Below are positions 26,046 through 34,477 of a DNA stretch of 64,000 nucleotides, piece after piece. Source of the stretch: Streptomyces mobaraensis (GTDB lineage: Bacteria; Actinomycetota; Actinomycetes; Streptomycetales; Streptomycetaceae); contig NZ_CP083590.1 of NCBI RefSeq assembly GCF_020099395.1, positions 682,001 through 746,000 of the forward strand, read 5' to 3'. The notes under the pieces are model-generated. The model had not been told where the DNA came from. It searched no databases and saw only the letters and a list, made by a program, of their open reading frames with translations. How positions within the stretch are numbered: position 1 is the stretch's first letter; every line of letters starts with the position of its first letter. The translations under genes were made by a program, and so were the position numbers.

Positions 26046-27372
26046 GGTCGCTCCTCGGGTGGTGGCAGGCGACGCCGTCCGTGAGCGGCGGGACGGCGGC
26101 GCAGGCGTCCGCCGCGCGCGGGCAGCGGGGGGCGAAGGCGCAGCCGGCGGGCAGGTCGCCGAGTTCCGGGGGCATGCCGGGGATGGGGGTGAAGGCGCGT
26201 TCGGGCAGGGCGTCGAGCAGGCCGCGGGCGTAGGGGTGGCGGGGGCCGGGTTCGCCGAAGAAGGCTGCCGCGTCGGCGAGTTCGACGATGCGGCCGGCGT
26301 ACATCACGGCGACGCGGTCGGCGATCCGCTCGGCCGCCGCCAGGTCGTGCGTGATCATCAGGAGCGTGTGGCCCCGGTCCACCTGGGCGCGCAGTGCGTC
26401 GACCGTGCGGTCCACGAGCTCGCGGTCGAGTCCGGTCGTCGGCTCGTCGGCGAGCAGCAGCGGGGCGTCGCCGACGAGGGCGAGGGCGGTGGCGGCGCGC
26501 TGGGCGAGACCGCCGGAGAGCTGGTGCGGGTGCCGGTCGAGGTGGTCGGCGGGGAAGGCGGCGCGTTCGGCGGCGGCCTCCTCGCCGTCGCGCCGGCCGG
26601 TCAGCTCGCGGAGGGTCTCGCGGAGCTGGGAGCGGACGGTGCGGACGGGAGTGAGGTGGGCGGCGGGGCTTTGCGGGATGAGGCCGATGCGGCGGCCTCT
26701 CACGGTGCGGGCGAGCGTGCGCTCGTCCGCGGCGAGGAGGTCCAGGCGGGCGCCACTGCCGTCACCGCTGCCGTCGCCAGTGCCGTCGTCGCCGCCGCCG
26801 AGCCAGGCGTGGCCTTCCGTGCGGGCGTTGCCCGGCAGGAGGCCGAGGAGGGCGGAGGCGAGGACGGATTTGCCGCAGCCGCTTTCGCCGATGAGGGCGA
26901 GGCATTCGCCTCGGTGGAGGCGGAAGGTGGCGTCGGTGACGGCGGCGATGTCGCGGGCGCCGCGCATGCGGAAGCGGACGGAAAGGTTCTGGACGTCCAG
27001 GAGGGGGGTGGTGTCCTGCGGAGCTGTGCCCCGGTCCCGCCCCTTCCCGTTTCTCGCAGGGGCTGCGCCCCCGCGCGCCCCCGCCTCGTCGCGGCTGCGC
27101 CGCTCGGCCTCAAGCGCCGGCCGGGCTGGTACGCCTCGCTCGTGCGCCTGCCGCTCGGCCTCAGGTGCCGACCGGGCCGGCGTGGCCCGCACGCGCCGAT
27201 CGGTCGGCTCGGCCCGGGGCACCGGGGCGGCCGATTCAGCCCGGCCGGCGCTTGAGGCCGGCCGCGCGGAGCGCGGTTGCGGGGGGCGGGGGGTGGAGTC
27301 CCCGGGCGTCCGGGGGGTGCGCGGGGGCTTTCCCCCGCGGGAATCGGGTCGGGGCGGGGTGGGGACCGTCAC
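26038..27372 (-). CDS. peptide/nickel-type ABC transporter ATP-binding protein (DppD-like) with repeat-derived N-terminus
   Basis: A 444-residue ATPase. Start GTG 27372 overlaps the permease stop as GTGA. The ABC domain begins only near residue 124 (LLDVQNLSVRF): Walker A GESGCGKS, signature LSGGLAQRAATALAL, Walker B LLLADEPTTGLD, and the C-terminal oligopeptide-transporter cysteine segment CAFAPRCPRAADAC. The first 122 residues are arginine/alanine/proline low-complexity sequence read through copies of a dispersed palindromic repeat (27040-27300), and no in-frame ATG, GTG or TTG lies close to the ABC domain. A Gly/Asp/Ser insert (GDGSGDGSG) also interrupts the helical part. Normal relatives are about 320-340 residues, so the extension is unusual. 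It drives substrate import with the other subunits. Confidence 0.82.
   Translation of the reverse strand: MTVPTPPRPDSRGGKPPRTPRTPGDSTPRPPQPRSARPASSAGRAESAAPVPRAEPTDRRVRATPARSAPEAERQAHERGVPARPALEAERRSRDEAGARGGAAPARNGKGRDRGTAPQDTTPLLDVQNLSVRFRMRGARDIAAVTDATFRLHRGECLALIGESGCGKSVLASALLGLLPGNARTEGHAWLGGGDDGTGDGSGDGSGARLDLLAADERTLARTVRGRRIGLIPQSPAAHLTPVRTVRSQLRETLRELTGRRDGEEAAAERAAFPADHLDRHPHQLSGGLAQRAATALALVGDAPLLLADEPTTGLDRELVDRTVDALRAQVDRGHTLLMITHDLAAAERIADRVAVMYAGRIVELADAAAFFGEPGPRHPYARGLLDALPERAFTPIPGMPPELGDLPAGCAFAPRCPRAADACAAVPPLTDGVACHHPRSDRA
27040..27300. repeat. cluster of dispersed-repeat copies inside an ABC ATPase gene
   Basis: Read on the minus strand, 27045-27135 carries CCGGCGCTTGAGGCCGAG and then GGGGGCGCAGCCCCTGCGAG followed by AAACGG, matching the elements at 42113 and 53041. 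A partial second copy lies near 27155-27185, and an inverted copy on the plus strand near 27238-27290. The copies stay open in the ATPase frame because the usual TTGA stop reads as CTT-GAG. Confidence 0.75.
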
Positions 27373-28214
27373 AGCGTCAGCTCCGATCGCCGCCGGGGCG
27401 AGAGGCGTTCGCGCCAGGCGGCCGCCAGGCCCGCGACGGCCAGGGTGGGGACGATGATGAACAGGCCGGGGAAGAGGGTCGGCCACCAGTCTCCGGCCAG
27501 CAGCGAACCGCGCGCGGCCTGCACCATGTTGCCCAGGCTGGCCTGGTGGGTGGGCAGGCCCAGACCCAGGAACGACAGGGCCGACTCGTGCCAGATCGCG
27601 TGCGGGATCATCAGCACGGCGGCCAGCCCGGCCTGCGGCAGGACGCCCGGCAGCAGGTGCCGTACGGCGATCCGCAGCCGCGACGAGCCGCCGGAGACGG
27701 CCGCGTCGACGAACGGGCGGGAGCGCAGCGACAGCACCTCGGCGCGGACGATGCGGGCGGTGGACAGCCAGTGGGTGACGGCGATGGACGCGATGACCGG
27801 GCCGACGCCGGGGCGGAACATCGCCACCACGAAGATGCCGAGCAGCAGGTGCGGCACGGAGGAGAAGAGGTCGACGACGCGCATGACGACGCGGTCGGCC
27901 CAGCCGCCGAGCGCCCCGGCGAGGGCGCCCACCGCCGTGCCGACGACGGTGGCGACGAGGGCGGCGACCGCGCCGACGAGGAGCGAGACCCGCAGCCCGT
28001 AGACGGAGCGGAGCAGCAGGTCGCGGCCGACCTCGTCGGTGCCGAAGGGGTGGGCGGCGCTCGGCGCCCGGAGCTTGGCGGCCAGGTCGACGGCCTGTTC
28101 GTCGAGGGGGACGAAGAGCGGGACCAGGAGGACGGTGAGCACGGTGACCGCGACGAGGGCGGCGCTCACCGCGCCCTTGGGGAGGCGCCGGGCGGATATC
28201 GCGAGCTCAGCCAT
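27369..28214 (-). CDS. peptide/nickel-type ABC transporter permease (DppC-like)
   Basis: A 281-residue membrane protein of the DppC/NikC permease group. About six helices are visible, the first at VSAALVAVTVLTVLLVPLFVPL. The N-terminal loop carries AHPFGTDEVGRDLLLRSVYGLRVSLLVG, diagnostic for this family, and the cytoplasmic EAA-like loop is AAVSGGSSRLRIAVRHLLPGVLPQ. It forms half of the membrane channel. ATG 28214 overlaps the preceding permease gene by 8 bp and its stop overlaps the following ATPase start by 4 bp, so all five transporter genes appear translationally coupled. Confidence 0.9.
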   Translation of the reverse strand: MAELAISARRLPKGAVSAALVAVTVLTVLLVPLFVPLDEQAVDLAAKLRAPSAAHPFGTDEVGRDLLLRSVYGLRVSLLVGAVAALVATVVGTAVGALAGALGGWADRVVMRVVDLFSSVPHLLLGIFVVAMFRPGVGPVIASIAVTHWLSTARIVRAEVLSLRSRPFVDAAVSGGSSRLRIAVRHLLPGVLPQAGLAAVLMIPHAIWHESALSFLGLGLPTHQASLGNMVQAARGSLLAGDWWPTLFPGLFIIVPTLAVAGLAAAWRERLSPRRRSELTL

Positions 28215-29226
28215 CGAAGCCCACCCTCGGGTCGGCCAGCCCGTACAGCACGTCGGACAGCAGGTTCCCGATCAGTACGGCGGCCGTGGCCAGCACGGTG
28301 AGCGCGGCGAGCAGCGGGAAGTCGGCGCCGGTCGCCGCGTCGACGGTGGCGGAGGCGATGCCCGGCCAGCTGAAGACGGTCTCCACGAGCAGGGCTCCGG
28401 TGATCAGTTCGGGGACGCGGGAGCCGATCAGGGTGAGGACCGGCAGCAGTCCGGAGCGGAGGGCGTGGCCCAGCAGCACGGTGCGTTCGGAGAGGCCGCG
28501 GGCGCGGGCGCCGCGCACCGGGTCCTCGTCGAGCGCGTCGCCGACGCCCTGGCGGACGTACAGCACGAACCACGGGAGCTGGGTGACGGCGAGGACGGCC
28601 GAGGGCAGCACCAGGTGGGAGGCGACCTGGCCGGCGGTGACGGTGTCGCTGCCGGTGTCGGTGAGGCCGCCGGCGGGCAGTGCGCCGGTCTTGAGGGCGA
28701 AGAACCAGACGGCCAGCAGGCCGAGCCAGAACGGCGGCGCCGCCTCCAGGACGTACGCCAGGGAGGTGACGGCCCGGTCGAGGAGCCCGCCGCGGCGCCG
28801 GGCGGCGAGCACGCCGAGCGCGGTGCCGGCCAGGACGGCGGCGGCGAAGGCGGTGCCGCAGAGCAGCACGGACCAGCCGATGCGTTCGCCGATGGCCTGG
28901 GCGACGGGCTGCCGCAGGGTGGTGGAGACGCCGAGGTCGCCGCCGAGGGCGGCGGTCAGCCAGTCCCACCAGCGGGCGGCGAACGGCCGGTCGGCGCCCA
29001 GGTTGTGGCGGAGCTGGTCGAGGACGTCCTGTCCGGTGCCGGGGCCGCCGCCGCCCGCGTAGACCCGGGCGGGGTCGAACGGGGAGGCGGCGGCGACGGC
29101 GAAGACGGCGAAGGTCACGACGAGCAGGACGGGGACGGCGGCGAGCAGCCGCCGTCCCGCCATGCGGCCCATCGGCCCCCAGGGCAGGGCCGTCCTACGA
29201 CTCCTGCGGGTCCCGCGGGTGCTCAC
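28207..29226 (-). CDS. peptide/nickel-type ABC transporter permease (DppB-like)
   Basis: A 339-residue membrane permease. The start is taken as GTG 29226, which overlaps the solute-binding protein stop as GTGA; ATG 29169 is an alternative that removes a basic head. Helices begin at GRRLLAAVPVLLVVTFAVFAVAAASPFDP. Family features are the periplasmic region with LRHNLGADRPFAARWWDWLTAALGGDLGVS, and the EAA-like loop ARARGLSERTVLLGHALRSGLLPVLT. It pairs with the DppC-like protein. The residues FDPARVYAGGGGPGTGQ are typical of DppB/NikB. Operon position is second. Confidence 0.9.
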   Translation of the reverse strand: MSTRGTRRSRRTALPWGPMGRMAGRRLLAAVPVLLVVTFAVFAVAAASPFDPARVYAGGGGPGTGQDVLDQLRHNLGADRPFAARWWDWLTAALGGDLGVSTTLRQPVAQAIGERIGWSVLLCGTAFAAAVLAGTALGVLAARRRGGLLDRAVTSLAYVLEAAPPFWLGLLAVWFFALKTGALPAGGLTDTGSDTVTAGQVASHLVLPSAVLAVTQLPWFVLYVRQGVGDALDEDPVRGARARGLSERTVLLGHALRSGLLPVLTLIGSRVPELITGALLVETVFSWPGIASATVDAATGADFPLLAALTVLATAAVLIGNLLSDVLYGLADPRVGFDG

Positions 29227-30836
29227 CGCTTCGGCTGCCAGTCCTCGACGTTCCACCAGGGGCCGGCGCCGAGGCCGTGGTCGTGCGGCTCGACCTGGGT
29301 GGTGAGGTCCTTCCAGTTGTCCTTCATCACGTAGAGGTGGTCGACGTGGGTGAGGAAGACGTAGCCGGGGTCGTCGGCGAGGGCGTGCTGGATCTTGTCG
29401 TACGCGGCCTTGCGGACGGCCTTGTCCCCGCTGCGGCGGCCCTCCTCCAGGGCCTTGTCGACCTCGGGGTTCTTGTAGGCGGCCATGTTGTTGAAGCCGT
29501 CGAGGGCGAGGGAGGAGTGCAGGAGGTTGTAGAGGTCGAAGTCGGGGTCGGCCGGGTTGCCGCCGCCGGCGAGGACGGCGTCGTCCTTCATGCGCGGCTG
29601 GATGACCTCCCAGGTGCCGCTCTGCACCTTCGCCCGGATGCCGATCTTCTTGGCGTCGGAGGCGAAGGCGAGGGCGTGCTCCTGGCGGAGCTTGTCGCCG
29701 GCGGGGAACCAGAGGGTGAACTCGGCGCGTACGCCGTCCTTCTCGCGGACGCCGTCGCCGCCGGGCTTCCAGCCCGCGTCGTCGAGGATCTTCTTGGCCT
29801 TCTCCGGGTCGTACGGGCGCTCGGTGCCCTTGGCGAACCAGTCGCTGTTCGTGGGGACGGGCCCGTAGCCGGCCCGGCCGGCGCCCTCCAGCAGGCTCTT
29901 GACCATGGCGTCGCGGTCGACGGCGAGGTCGAGGGCGCGGCGGACGGCGGTGTCGCCGGTGACCTTGTTGGCGGTGGGCAGGGTCACGGCCCGGAAGTCG
30001 GTGGTCTTCGCGGTGATCGTCGTCTTGCCGTCGTCGCCCTGGAAGCCCTTGACGAGGTTGGGCGGCAGGATGGCGCCGTCGAGGTCGCCGCTGCGCAGCC
30101 GGGTGGCCCGGACGTCGTCGTCCTTGATGATGGCCATGGTGAGCTTCTTGACCTTCGGCTCGCCGCCCCAGTACTCGGGGTTGGCCTTAAAGGTCAGCTT
30201 CTCGCCCTTGCTCCAGCCGGTGAGGACGTAGGGGCCGGTGCCGACGGGCTTGGTGTTGAAGGGGCCGGTGTTGACGTCCTGCCCCTTGGCGGCGTGCTCG
30301 GGGACGATCGGCAGGACGGTGCGCTCGGCGAAGGGCGCGTAGGGGTACTTGAGGGAGAAGACGACGGTGTCGTCGCCCCGGGCGGTGACCTTGTCGACGG
30401 CGGCGAGCTCGCCCTTGTCGGCGTTGTTGGTCTTCTCGTCGAGGATCGTCCGGTAGGTGAAGACGACGTCCTCGGCGGTGAAGGGCTTGCCGTCGCTGAA
30501 CTTCACGCCGTGCCGGAGCGGGAAGGTGTAGGTGCGGCCGTCGTCGGTGACCTTCGGGAGGGACGCGGCGAGGGCGGGGCGGAGCTTCATGTCCGCGTCG
30601 CGGCGCAGCAGGCCGTCGAAGATCTTGGAGTTGCCGTCCTTGCCGTAGCCGAGCAGGGGGCTGAGGGTCTCCGGCTCGTTCGCGATGCCGACGACGAGGG
30701 AGTCCCTGACCCCGCCGGAACCGTTCCCGCCGTTTCCGCCGCCGGGCTTGCCGCAGGCGGCGGCGCCCGTGGCCAGCGTGCCCGCCGCGACCATGGCGGC
30801 CGTCACCCGTATGGACCGGGCCGTCATGCCCTCCAC
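29223..30836 (-). CDS. ABC transporter substrate-binding lipoprotein, family 5
   Basis: A 537-residue solute-binding protein of family 5 (oligopeptide, dipeptide or nickel). The lipoprotein signal runs through AAMVAAGTLATGAAACGKPGG with the lipidated Cys about residue 28. Mature motifs include LVVGIANEPETLSPLLGYGKDG, the signature PLRHGVKFSDGKPFTAEDVVFTYR, and the C-terminal lobe with PEVDKALEEGRR. It captures substrate outside the membrane and passes it to the permeases encoded next. Start is GTG 30836 or ATG 30827; neither has an ideal ribosome site. Ligand cannot be told from sequence; peptides or a metal chelate are both possible. It is the first gene of the operon, and its promoter lies in 30837-30989. 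Confidence 0.9.
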   Translation of the reverse strand: MEGMTARSIRVTAAMVAAGTLATGAAACGKPGGGNGGNGSGGVRDSLVVGIANEPETLSPLLGYGKDGNSKIFDGLLRRDADMKLRPALAASLPKVTDDGRTYTFPLRHGVKFSDGKPFTAEDVVFTYRTILDEKTNNADKGELAAVDKVTARGDDTVVFSLKYPYAPFAERTVLPIVPEHAAKGQDVNTGPFNTKPVGTGPYVLTGWSKGEKLTFKANPEYWGGEPKVKKLTMAIIKDDDVRATRLRSGDLDGAILPPNLVKGFQGDDGKTTITAKTTDFRAVTLPTANKVTGDTAVRRALDLAVDRDAMVKSLLEGAGRAGYGPVPTNSDWFAKGTERPYDPEKAKKILDDAGWKPGGDGVREKDGVRAEFTLWFPAGDKLRQEHALAFASDAKKIGIRAKVQSGTWEVIQPRMKDDAVLAGGGNPADPDFDLYNLLHSSLALDGFNNMAAYKNPEVDKALEEGRRSGDKAVRKAAYDKIQHALADDPGYVFLTHVDHLYVMKDNWKDLTTQVEPHDHGLGAGPWWNVEDWQPKR

Positions 30837-30989
30837 CCCAGTTCACTTCTCGGTTGCTGTTGCGAATACCTCGCAATTAAATCGCATCGCGCGGAGTGGC
30901 CATGATCGAGGTGGGAGAGGTGTGTCAGGTGGGTCTCAGGTGGCAGGGGTACGCCAGGTGGGCGGGGTGTGTCAGGTGGCCGCGGGCCG

Positions 30990-32039
30990 TCAGCCCACGG
31001 GCCGTCCCGTCGATCCCCGTTCCACCAGCCGGGGCGTCGCGTCGCGGGTGCGGCGGGCCGGGCCGCCGTCCAGCAGGGCGACGAGTTCCTCGGCGGCGCG
31101 CCGGCCGAAGGCCGCGGTGTCGCGGGCGAGGGCGGTGAGGGGCGGGTGGGTGCTGCGGCAGAGGACGGAGTCGTCCCAGGCCACGATCGAGAGGTCGGCG
31201 GGGACGGCCAGGCCGCGGCGGGCGGCGGCGGCGAGGCCCGCGACGGCCATCACGTCGTTGTCGTAGACGACGGCGGTGGGCGGCCGGGGCGCGGCGAGCA
31301 GCCGGTGGGTGGCCTCGGCGCCCTGCGCGTCGGAGTAGTCCGTGGTCTCGGAGGTGACCAGCAGGCCGTGGCGCTCGGCGGCGCGGCGCAGGGCGGCGGC
31401 GCGGCGCCGGGTGTGGGCGAGCTCCCCGAGGCCCGCGACGTGGGCGACGCGGCGGTGGCCGAGGGCGCCCAGCCGGGCGACGACGGAGTCCATGGCCTCG
31501 GCGTCGTCGGCCCAGAGGTTGGAGAGGGCGCCGTCGGGGGCCGGTTCCCAGGCGGGGTCGTCCATTGCGCCGATCACCACGGTGGGCAGGCCGAGCCCGG
31601 CGAGCAGGGCGGGCCGGGGGTCGTCGGCGCGCGGGTCGACGACGAGGAGGCCGTCGACGCGGTGCTCGGCCCACCAGCGGCGGTGCACGGCGCACTCGGC
31701 GGCCACGTCCTCGACCACCTGGAAGAGCAGGCCGAGCCCGCGCGCGGCGAGCGCCTCCTGGACGCCGGAGACGAGCCGGAGGAAGAACGACTCGACGCCG
31801 AGGGTCCGGGCGGGCCGGGCGAGGACGAGGCCGACGGTGGCGGAGCCCTCGCCGGACAGCGCGCGGGCGGCCGTGCTGGGCTGCCAGCCCAGCTGTTCGG
31901 CGACGCGCCGGACGCGCTCGCGGGTGCCCTCCGAGACGCCCGGGCGGCCGTTGAGCGCGAAGGAGACCGCGCTCTCCGACACCCCGGCGCGGCGGGCGAT
32001 GTCGCGGATGGTCGGGCGGCGGGCCGGCAGGCGGCGCAT
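30990..32039 (-). CDS. LacI-family transcriptional regulator
   Basis: A 349-residue sugar-responsive repressor. The helix-turn-helix is RPTIRDIARRAGVSESAVSFALNGRPGVSEGTRERV at residues 8-43, followed by the hinge helix PSTAARALSG. The periplasmic-binding-protein-like sensor domain starts at ATVGLVLARPARTLGVESFF and includes FDNDVMAVAGL-like ligand regions (YDNDVMAVAG) and WDDSVLCRSTHPPLT. ATG 32039 has GAGGAGA upstream. It is divergent from a sugar ABC importer and glycosidase operon and likely represses it until an oligosaccharide, probably mannose-containing, binds. A LacI-type palindrome lies at 32094-32109 in the shared promoter. Confidence 0.9.
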   Translation of the reverse strand: MRRLPARRPTIRDIARRAGVSESAVSFALNGRPGVSEGTRERVRRVAEQLGWQPSTAARALSGEGSATVGLVLARPARTLGVESFFLRLVSGVQEALAARGLGLLFQVVEDVAAECAVHRRWWAEHRVDGLLVVDPRADDPRPALLAGLGLPTVVIGAMDDPAWEPAPDGALSNLWADDAEAMDSVVARLGALGHRRVAHVAGLGELAHTRRRAAALRRAAERHGLLVTSETTDYSDAQGAEATHRLLAAPRPPTAVVYDNDVMAVAGLAAAARRGLAVPADLSIVAWDDSVLCRSTHPPLTALARDTAAFGRRAAEELVALLDGGPARRTRDATPRLVERGSTGRPVG

Positions 32040-32093
32040 GGGGGTCTCCTCGGGCGTCCGGAGCGGGCCCGGCACCGGCCCGGGCCCCAACAC

Positions 32094-32109
32094 ACTAAAG
32101 CGCATTAGT
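32094..32109. promoter_or_regulatory. LacI-type operator in divergent promoter
   Basis: ACTAAAGCGCATTAGT is a 16-bp imperfect palindrome (one mismatched pair) with the central CG typical of LacI-family sites, 54 bp before the regulator start and 85 bp before the importer gene. A TTGACG that could be a -35 element follows at 32112-32117. Confidence 0.65.
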
Positions 32110-32193
32110 CGTTGACGGAAGTATTGACGTGACTCCCTTTCCGGGTGCACCTTTTGGACCGCCACCTTCCGGCCCGACCGAAGGAGCCCGGCC

Positions 32194-33504
32194 ATGCACC
32201 CGTCCCGTGGAGTCGTCCGGAGAACCGTCCGGCCGGCCGTTCCGCTGCTCGCCCTCGCGCTGGCGCTGAGCGCCTGCGGTTCCGATGACGGAGGGGGTGG
32301 CGGTTCGGCGGCGGACGGGCGGATCGAGGGCCGGATCTCGTTCCAGACCTGGAACCTCCGGGCCGGTTACAAGGACTACTTCGAGTCCCTGGCGAAGGAA
32401 TTCGAGAAACAGCATCCTGATGTCACGGTGAAATGGCTGGACCAGCCCGCCGAGCACTACGCGGACAAACTCGGCGCGGATGCCGCCGCCGGCACCCTGC
32501 CCGATGTCGTCAACGTCTCCCCCGACCTCTCCTATCCGCTCGCCAAGGCGGGCGTGCTGCTGAATCTCGACAAGGAGCCGGTGGCCGCGAAGTTCCGGGA
32601 CGAGTACACGGCGGAGGCGTGGCGGGGCAATACGCTGCCGGGGCTGGGCGGCTCCTACGCGTTCCCCTGGTACCTCACCACGGGTCCGCTCTTCTACAAC
32701 AAGTCCCTGTTCCGGGAGTCCGGCCTGGACCCGGAGAAGCCGCCGCGCACCTACGACGAGCTGTTCACCGCGGCGGCGGAGATGTCCCGCCGGTCCGGCG
32801 GCCGGACGGCCACCCTGGCGGGCACTCCGGCGATCGAGGACTTCGGCCGGTACGGCGTGCGGCTGATGGACGACGACGCCACCCGGTTCACGTACAACGA
32901 GCCCAAGGGCGTCGAGCTGCTGACCCGCTACAAGCGGCTGTACGACGACGGCGGGCTCGATCCACAGGCGCTGACGAGCACCCCGGAACAGGCGGGCCGG
33001 AAATTCCTGGAGCAGAAGGTCGCCATGAATCCGGGCGGCGCCAACGACCTGGCGAACTTCCGCAGGAACGCGCCGAGTCTGTACCGCGATCTCGGGATCA
33101 CCGACGCCCCGAACAACACCGGGAAGCCGAACATGTACGTCATGGGTCTCGCGGTCAACAAGAACAGCAAACACAAGGCCGCGGCCATCGCCTTCGCCCA
33201 TTTCGTGACCGACCGGAGGAACCAGGAGGCGTTCGCGCACCGGGTGGCCGTCTTCCCGAGCACGAAGGGCTCGCTGGACGACCCGTACTGGACGAAGGAC
33301 GACGGGACGGACGAGGGCCGGGTCCGGGTCGCCTCCGCGAAAGCGCTGAAAGGCGCCGTGAATTACACACCCGTGGTGATGAGCGACGAGATGAAGACGA
33401 TTCTGCGGAACGAGGTCGCCAAGGCCCTCCAGGGAAAGAAGTCGCCGAAGGAGGCGCTCGACGACGCGGTGGCGCAGAGCGACCGGCTGCTGCGGCGGAA
33501 GTGA
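32194..33504 (+). CDS. sugar ABC transporter substrate-binding lipoprotein, family 1
   Basis: A 436-residue extracellular sugar-binding lipoprotein. Lipobox LALALSACGS puts the lipidated Cys at about residue 28. The mature start ISFQTWNLRAGYKDYFESLAKEFEKQHPDVTVKWLD and the SBP family-1 motif LPDVVNVSP are clear; YAFPWYLTTGPLFYNKSLFRESGLD follows. It binds oligosaccharide for the two permeases encoded next. No ATPase is encoded in the locus, so a shared MsiK-type ATPase elsewhere in the chromosome is expected, as is known for Streptomyces sugar importers. It heads the operon 32194-42130. Codon usage here is less extreme in GC (several AAT, GAT, AAA codons) than in its neighbours. Confidence 0.92.
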   Translation: MHPSRGVVRRTVRPAVPLLALALALSACGSDDGGGGGSAADGRIEGRISFQTWNLRAGYKDYFESLAKEFEKQHPDVTVKWLDQPAEHYADKLGADAAAGTLPDVVNVSPDLSYPLAKAGVLLNLDKEPVAAKFRDEYTAEAWRGNTLPGLGGSYAFPWYLTTGPLFYNKSLFRESGLDPEKPPRTYDELFTAAAEMSRRSGGRTATLAGTPAIEDFGRYGVRLMDDDATRFTYNEPKGVELLTRYKRLYDDGGLDPQALTSTPEQAGRKFLEQKVAMNPGGANDLANFRRNAPSLYRDLGITDAPNNTGKPNMYVMGLAVNKNSKHKAAAIAFAHFVTDRRNQEAFAHRVAVFPSTKGSLDDPYWTKDDGTDEGRVRVASAKALKGAVNYTPVVMSDEMKTILRNEVAKALQGKKSPKEALDDAVAQSDRLLRRK

Positions 33505-33511
33505 TCCGGCC

Positions 33512-33586
33512 ATGGCCCGCAGAGACATGACTCGCGGAGACGTGGCCCACAGAGGCGTGGCCCACAGAGGCGTGGCCCGCAGAGGC
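33512..33586 (+). repeat. five 15-nt repeats at the start of a permease gene
   Basis: Five exact-length 15-nt units from the ATG onward (consensus GTGGCCCrCAGAGGC) encode MARRD, MTRGD, VAHRG, VAHRG, VARRG. Each unit begins with ATG or GTG, so each is a possible start codon. Confidence 0.9.
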
Positions 33587-34477
33587 GTCCGCCTCCACCA
33601 CCCCGCGACCCCCTGGCTGCTCCTGCTGCCCGGACTCGGCGTCCTCGCCGCGTTCAGCCTGTTCCCGTTCCTGACGACCGTCCACGACGCGTTCACCGAC
33701 GCCCGGACGCTGGTCCCCGGGCACTGGGTCGGGCTGCGGAACTTCCGGGACATGCTGCACGACGAGCAGTTCTGGGTGGCCCTGCGGAACAGCGCGCTGT
33801 ACGTGGTCCTCGTCGTCCCGTTCACCGTGCTGCTGCCGCTGCTGCTGGCGCTGCTGGTGCACAAGCGGCTGCCGGGGACGGGCTTCTTCCGGGCCGCCTT
33901 CTACACCCCGGTGGTGGCGTCGGTGGTGGCGGTGGCGCTGATCTGGTCCTGGATGCTGGACGACCGGGGGCTGGTCAACGGCATCCTCAAGGTCCTCGGC
34001 GCCGGACCGGTGTCGTTCCTCGGCGACTCCTGGCTGCTGCTGTTCAGCGCGATGGCGCTGACCGTGTGGAAGGGCCTCGGCTACTACATGGTCATCTACC
34101 TCGCCGCGCTGGCCAACGTGCCGCGCGAGCTGCACGAGGCCGCGGCCGTCGACGGCGCCGGCCCGCTGCGCCGCTTCACCAGCGTCACCGTGCCGGCCGT
34201 CCGCTCCACGATGGTGCTGGTCGGCGCCCTGTCGTCGGTCTCCGCGTTCAAGGTCTTCTCCGAGGTGTTCCTGCTGGCCGGACCCACCGGCGGGCCGGCC
34301 GGCGAGGACACCACGCTCGTGATGCTGGTGCAGCGGACGGGCACCGGGCTCGACGGGCGCGTCGGCTACGCCTCGGCCCTCTCCCTCGTCGTCTTCGTGA
34401 TCGCGCTGCTGCTGATGCTGCTGGTGCTGCGCGCCGGCCGGGGCGGGGACGCGGCGGACCGGGAGGAGCGCCGGTGA
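33512..34477 (+). CDS. sugar ABC transporter permease (MalF-like)
   Basis: A 321-residue inner-membrane permease starting 7 bp after the binding-protein gene. Six helices follow the cytoplasmic head: the first is PWLLLLPGLGVLAAFSLFPFLTTV. The EAA loop reads YLAALANVPRELHEAAAVDGAGPLRRFTSVTVPAVR, which docks the ATPase. The first 25 residues are encoded by a 15-nt tandem repeat (VAHRG units) and are not typical of the family; translation could begin at any of five repeat-borne start codons. It works with the MalG-like partner, whose start overlaps this stop by four bases. Confidence 0.9.
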   Translation: MARRDMTRGDVAHRGVAHRGVARRGVRLHHPATPWLLLLPGLGVLAAFSLFPFLTTVHDAFTDARTLVPGHWVGLRNFRDMLHDEQFWVALRNSALYVVLVVPFTVLLPLLLALLVHKRLPGTGFFRAAFYTPVVASVVAVALIWSWMLDDRGLVNGILKVLGAGPVSFLGDSWLLLFSAMALTVWKGLGYYMVIYLAALANVPRELHEAAAVDGAGPLRRFTSVTVPAVRSTMVLVGALSSVSAFKVFSEVFLLAGPTGGPAGEDTTLVMLVQRTGTGLDGRVGYASALSLVVFVIALLLMLLVLRAGRGGDAADREERR

